Positions 60,496 through 64,000 of a stretch of DNA of 64,000 nt are shown here, in pieces. The notes under the pieces are model-generated. The model saw nothing but the letters and a program-made list of their open reading frames with translations, did not search any database and was not told the origin of the DNA. Position 1 is the stretch's first letter. Every line of letters begins with the position of its first letter. Origin of the DNA: Lutjanus erythropterus (lineage: Eukaryota > Chordata > Actinopteri > Lutjaniformes > Lutjanidae); contig CM034598.1 in the NCBI GenBank assembly GCA_020091685.1, forward strand, positions 14,889,088 to 14,953,087. The letters run 5' to 3'. A program made the position numbers and the translations under genes.

Positions 60496-62941
60496 CTGAG
60501 AAGACAAAATAAACTGAGTATGTACTCATGTATCTTCATCTTCTCTGACAGAGCTGTTGTAATTCAATATTCAGTTTGTATCTGTGCAAATATAGACAAG
60601 GATTATTTTTTAATGGAACCCTATTGAGAAATTTACCCAGCGCACAGCTATGATCCAAAACAGCAGCACTAATGCCCTTATTAATATAACAAACAGCGTT
60701 GTCAGCTGTACGGCAGAAATCATTATTCTCCTTGATTCCTAAATGCAGACAGTGTTTAACAGCTTAGAAAAAACCCAGATGACTGATAATATGCTTATTA
60801 TACAGGCAGTGGACACAATAATCCAAAGAGTTGGGTCAACACCTCTCTGACATCAACAAAAAATGAAAATTCTAAGCTTAGCAAAGGCAGTATAGATAGT
60901 ATACTGCAGCACTACTGGATTAGATTGGGTTATGTGATAGATCAGCTCCACATCAAGGGTTTAATCAGTTTATCTCATTTTCTGAAAGGCTGCCTTTTCA
61001 GACACAAAGTTGAACTCCATTACAAATACCAGCTATTAATAAAAGATTAACACGGGCTGAATCAGTCATATTATGTGAATTTCAAGGCCAGCTGCATTTC
61101 TGTGCACGTGTGTTCACGTATGAGCAAAATCTTCAAGTAAGTGTGTGAATAAATTATCTTCATGCCTCAAAAACTCATCTGAAAAGACTTTAGGAATTAT
61201 GCTTAATTTGCTTTGTTGCTGAGAGTTAGATGAGAAGAGTGTTATCAGTCTCGTTTTTGCCCAGTTCAATATATGTAAGACTACAGCTGGCAGCTGGGTA
61301 TCTTAACAGATGGAATCTGCAAGTCTGTCTGTTCAAAGGTAATAAAACCTGCCTCTAAAGCTCACTGATTAACAAGTTACATTACCAGGAACCATGCGAC
61401 TTTTTAAGAGTTAACCTGAACCAAAAATTTCCAACTCTTAAAGTCTTTATCATCACATTACATCACATCAAACAGTTAATTGTTAGGCCTACTAAAATTC
61501 CTTTATTCCCACCACCATTAATGTATACTGTCACACTGTTTGTTTTACCAGCTGTTCATATTAACTTTCATTGTATGGTTTCATCATGATTATTTAAAGA
61601 ACCAATGTGGGGATTCAGTGGCATCTTTTCACTCTCCACTTACAAGCGCGTAGGAGAACCTACTGTGGCTGTGAAACAAGTGAAAAACACGACAGGTTGT
61701 ATCTAGAGCCAGTGTGTAGTTTTTCCATTCTGGGTTACTGTAGAAACATGGTAGTGCAAGATGCAAGGTTTGTAAAGGCAGACTCTGTGGAAGAGAATTC
61801 ACATCCTCTGTCCAATTCTAAGGCAACAAAACAACAAAGATTCCTATTTTCAGGTGATTATACACTAATGAAAACATACTTTTGAATATTATATTCCGTT
61901 TCTGCCAATAAATCTGTGTAAATGTCACACACTGGACATTTTCATTGGTTTCATTTAAAATATTTTTACAATATTTTTGTTCTACATTAAGTGATTGTAT
62001 AGATGAATGAAACTCCAAATTATGTTGAAAATCAAGCGTTTTTCAAGGCGTAAATTCAAATTCAAGAATATTCCTAACCTTGACAACGTAACGGTTAAAA
62101 TCAAACATTTTCCAAACATTCAAGACTTTGTATGAACCCTGTATTGTGAAAAAATGACATGTTGTGGTTTGGAGTCTTTTCATCACTGTGAAGTTGGACC
62201 ACTGGAGCTAGGCTAGTTGTTTTCCCTTGTTTCCTGTCTTTATGCCAAGCTAAGTTAACTTGGCTGCTGGCTTTCGCTTCATATTTAGCATTCAGATACA
62301 AGAGTGATATCAATCTTCTCATCTGGGGAAGAAAGAGAAAGCCATACTTTCCCAAACTGTTAATCAGTCCTTTAATTTTTTTTAAAAAGAATTTGGACCA
62401 ACACAGTCAAAATGAAAAAGCTGAGAAGACTCTAAATTTTAAGGCAATTTACTGTAGATATGATACAAGTTTTCTCAATTATGAGTCAAAACTTAAGAAT
62501 TTGAGTTGGGCTCAAAACTCAAAAATCTATTGCAGTTTTGAGTTGTCGCACCCTTTTTTTTTTTTTTTTTTTTTTTTACAGTGAGGATACGTTCTGCGCA
62601 GGACATTTTACAACCGTGAACTCCACATGTGAATTTTAGGACGTTGTTTCATAATTATCTCAAACACTTTGTTGACCTTTCTGTGCTGCAATTTCATGTC
62701 ACTTATCCAATGAGATATCGATATATCCTCAATACTCTAATGCACCCGGGCTGATTCATCAGTCTAGCTCTAGTTTGAAACATCATTAAACCTCTGATCA
62801 GAGATGAATTTTCTAGCACCCGCTGAGCTATATTAAAATAAAAATGAAATGAAATCATTCTTCATTTAACTGACAGTCCCTCTCCAAAGACCTCTGGATA
62901 ATTCATACTGTGGGAAACTCTGGTAAAAGAGTGTAATTTAC
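60496..62941 (-). other. elf4: elf4 last intron
   Basis: It is bounded on the minus strand by donor GTAAAT (62941) and acceptor TTCTCAG (60496). It contains a MITE-like copy (61699-61940), a T run (62553-62577) and no recognised gene. Confidence 0.8.
61699..61940 (+). repeat. MITE-like repeat family F, copy 2
   Basis: It contains ATCTAGAGCCAGTGTGTAGT, GGGTTACTGTAGAAACATGG, CACTAATGAAAACATACTT and TCACACACTGGAC. It is the fuller copy of the element seen inverted at 10222-10417. Confidence 0.65.
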
Positions 62942-63295
62942 CTCATAGCTTGTGCTGGGTCTTGTACAATTGATGCCTGGCTGGCCTGCAACATGTGGAC
63001 AGACTGAAGAAGCTGCTCGGTTTGTCCGCCGTTGGCTTCATGGTACAGACACTCATCATTAGGCTCCTTCTTCATCTGTTTCACTGAGGTGTGGTGTTGA
63101 CTGTGAGCCCTCCCGTGCCCTTTGGACCCTCCGCGGACCATAGAGCGCCCGTTGGTAGTTTTCTGACTCCCATAGTTGGCATCAGAGCCTGCATCTTCAT
63201 CGTCGATTACCACCAGATCAGCTGGCATCTCTTTGAACTGATAGACCAGCCGCTGGCCCTCCACTTTAGCCAGGATGCCTCTCTGATAGTAGTAC
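62942..63295 (-). CDS. elf4: ELF4 ETS factor, exon with the end of the ETS domain
   Basis: The exon continues directly from the ETS recognition helix: (R)[14 protein letters not shown] and [20 protein letters not shown], then a Gly/Ser/His-rich linker ending [29 protein letters not shown] is the C-terminal part of the winged helix-turn-helix, with the last strands. [16 protein letters not shown] resembles ELF4 MPKDLVVIEDEDESSE rather than ELF1 (MPKDLIYINDED) or ELF2. The linker holds a basic patch ([11 protein letters not shown]) and MKKEP, a weak sumoylation-like site. It is 354 bp: one base completing an Arg codon, 117 codons, and two bases of the next. The acceptor is TCCTCTAG and the donor GTAAAT. 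Nuclear DNA-binding activator by family. Confidence 0.95.
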
Positions 63296-63699
<404 letters not shown>

Positions 63700-63758
63700 T
63701 TAACATTCCAGCACATCAGACATTCATGTTGGGGCCTTGGAGCTGTGCTTTAGACATC

Positions 63759-64000
63759 TACCTATAATTCATTTAGCGATTTACAGGGTTCTTGCACATA
63801 TTTCATTTCAAAATTCCAAACTTTTCCAGGCTCAAAATTCCAGACCACATTCAACTTGGAATCCTTCACCAACCAGGTTTCATATTTGGGAGTGTCAAGC
63901 CAGCTCTTGGAAAACTTGCATTTACCCATTGTGGTTGTTGCTAACTTCACAGAAAGTTGTGACAATGTTCCACTGTCAAACATCTCTTCCCAAAGAGGAA
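63759..64000 (-). mobile_element. Transposon-derived fragment in an elf4 intron
   Basis: The minus strand is open from the window edge and includes MGKCKFSKSWLDTPKYETWL then VKDS. This resembles the N-terminal KFxxxWLxxxxFxxWL pattern of transposon-derived zinc-finger proteins in fish. The reading then degenerates (VWNFEPGKVWNFEMK, a short internal duplication) and stops at 63762. The Cys/His residues of a finger are not seen. It may be a relic rather than an expressed gene, and the assignment is tentative. Confidence 0.35.

Overview
The window is vertebrate, almost certainly teleost, genomic DNA. It is AT-rich and intron-rich. Coding sequence amounts to eight exons (about 2.0 kb of 64 kb), and the rest is dominated by cut-and-paste transposon derivatives, a tRNA-derived SINE, minisatellites and microsatellites of types familiar from ray-finned fish. 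Two genes are recognised, and they are convergent.

Gene 1 (+ strand, 12046-47874) is tenomodulin (tnmd), a type II membrane BRICHOS protein of tendon. Five exons are visible: 12046-12186, 20957-21064, 33712-33869, 39732-39826 and 47665-47874. They cover the BRICHOS domain, the linker and the C-terminal cysteine-rich domain. The N-terminal exons (cytoplasmic tail and membrane segment) could not be found and may lie upstream of the window. The third visible exon appears to carry two single-base deletions, so the gene as written does not read through. The C-terminal domain also lacks both cysteines of one disulfide known from its relatives.

Gene 2 (- strand, 63665-59730) is the 3' part of elf4, an ETS transcription factor. 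It comprises the two exons that split the ETS domain (63473-63665 and 62942-63295) and the long last exon (59730-60495). Splice phases agree throughout. Its 5' exons lie beyond the right edge.

Layout: 1-12045 holds a decayed Tc1 transposase copy, a candidate solo LTR, a TIR-bearing deletion derivative and repeats. 12046-47874 is tnmd, with introns full of minisatellites, foldback elements and MITEs, including a roughly 2 kb Tc1-type element in the last intron whose interior is not transposase. 47875-59729 is the convergent intergenic region, rich in MITEs, with one nested insertion and a ~135-bp tandem array carrying a nuclear-receptor-like motif. 59730-64000 is elf4 and its introns.

The tnmd-elf4 pairing mirrors the paralogous CNMD and ELF1 genes on human 13q14, so the arrangement may predate the vertebrate genome duplications. 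No complete new molecular system was seen. The most interesting items are the tnmd lesions, the missing disulfide, the hollowed Tc1 element and the repeat architecture around the tnmd exons. Repeat-family names rest on recognition by eye, not on a database search.
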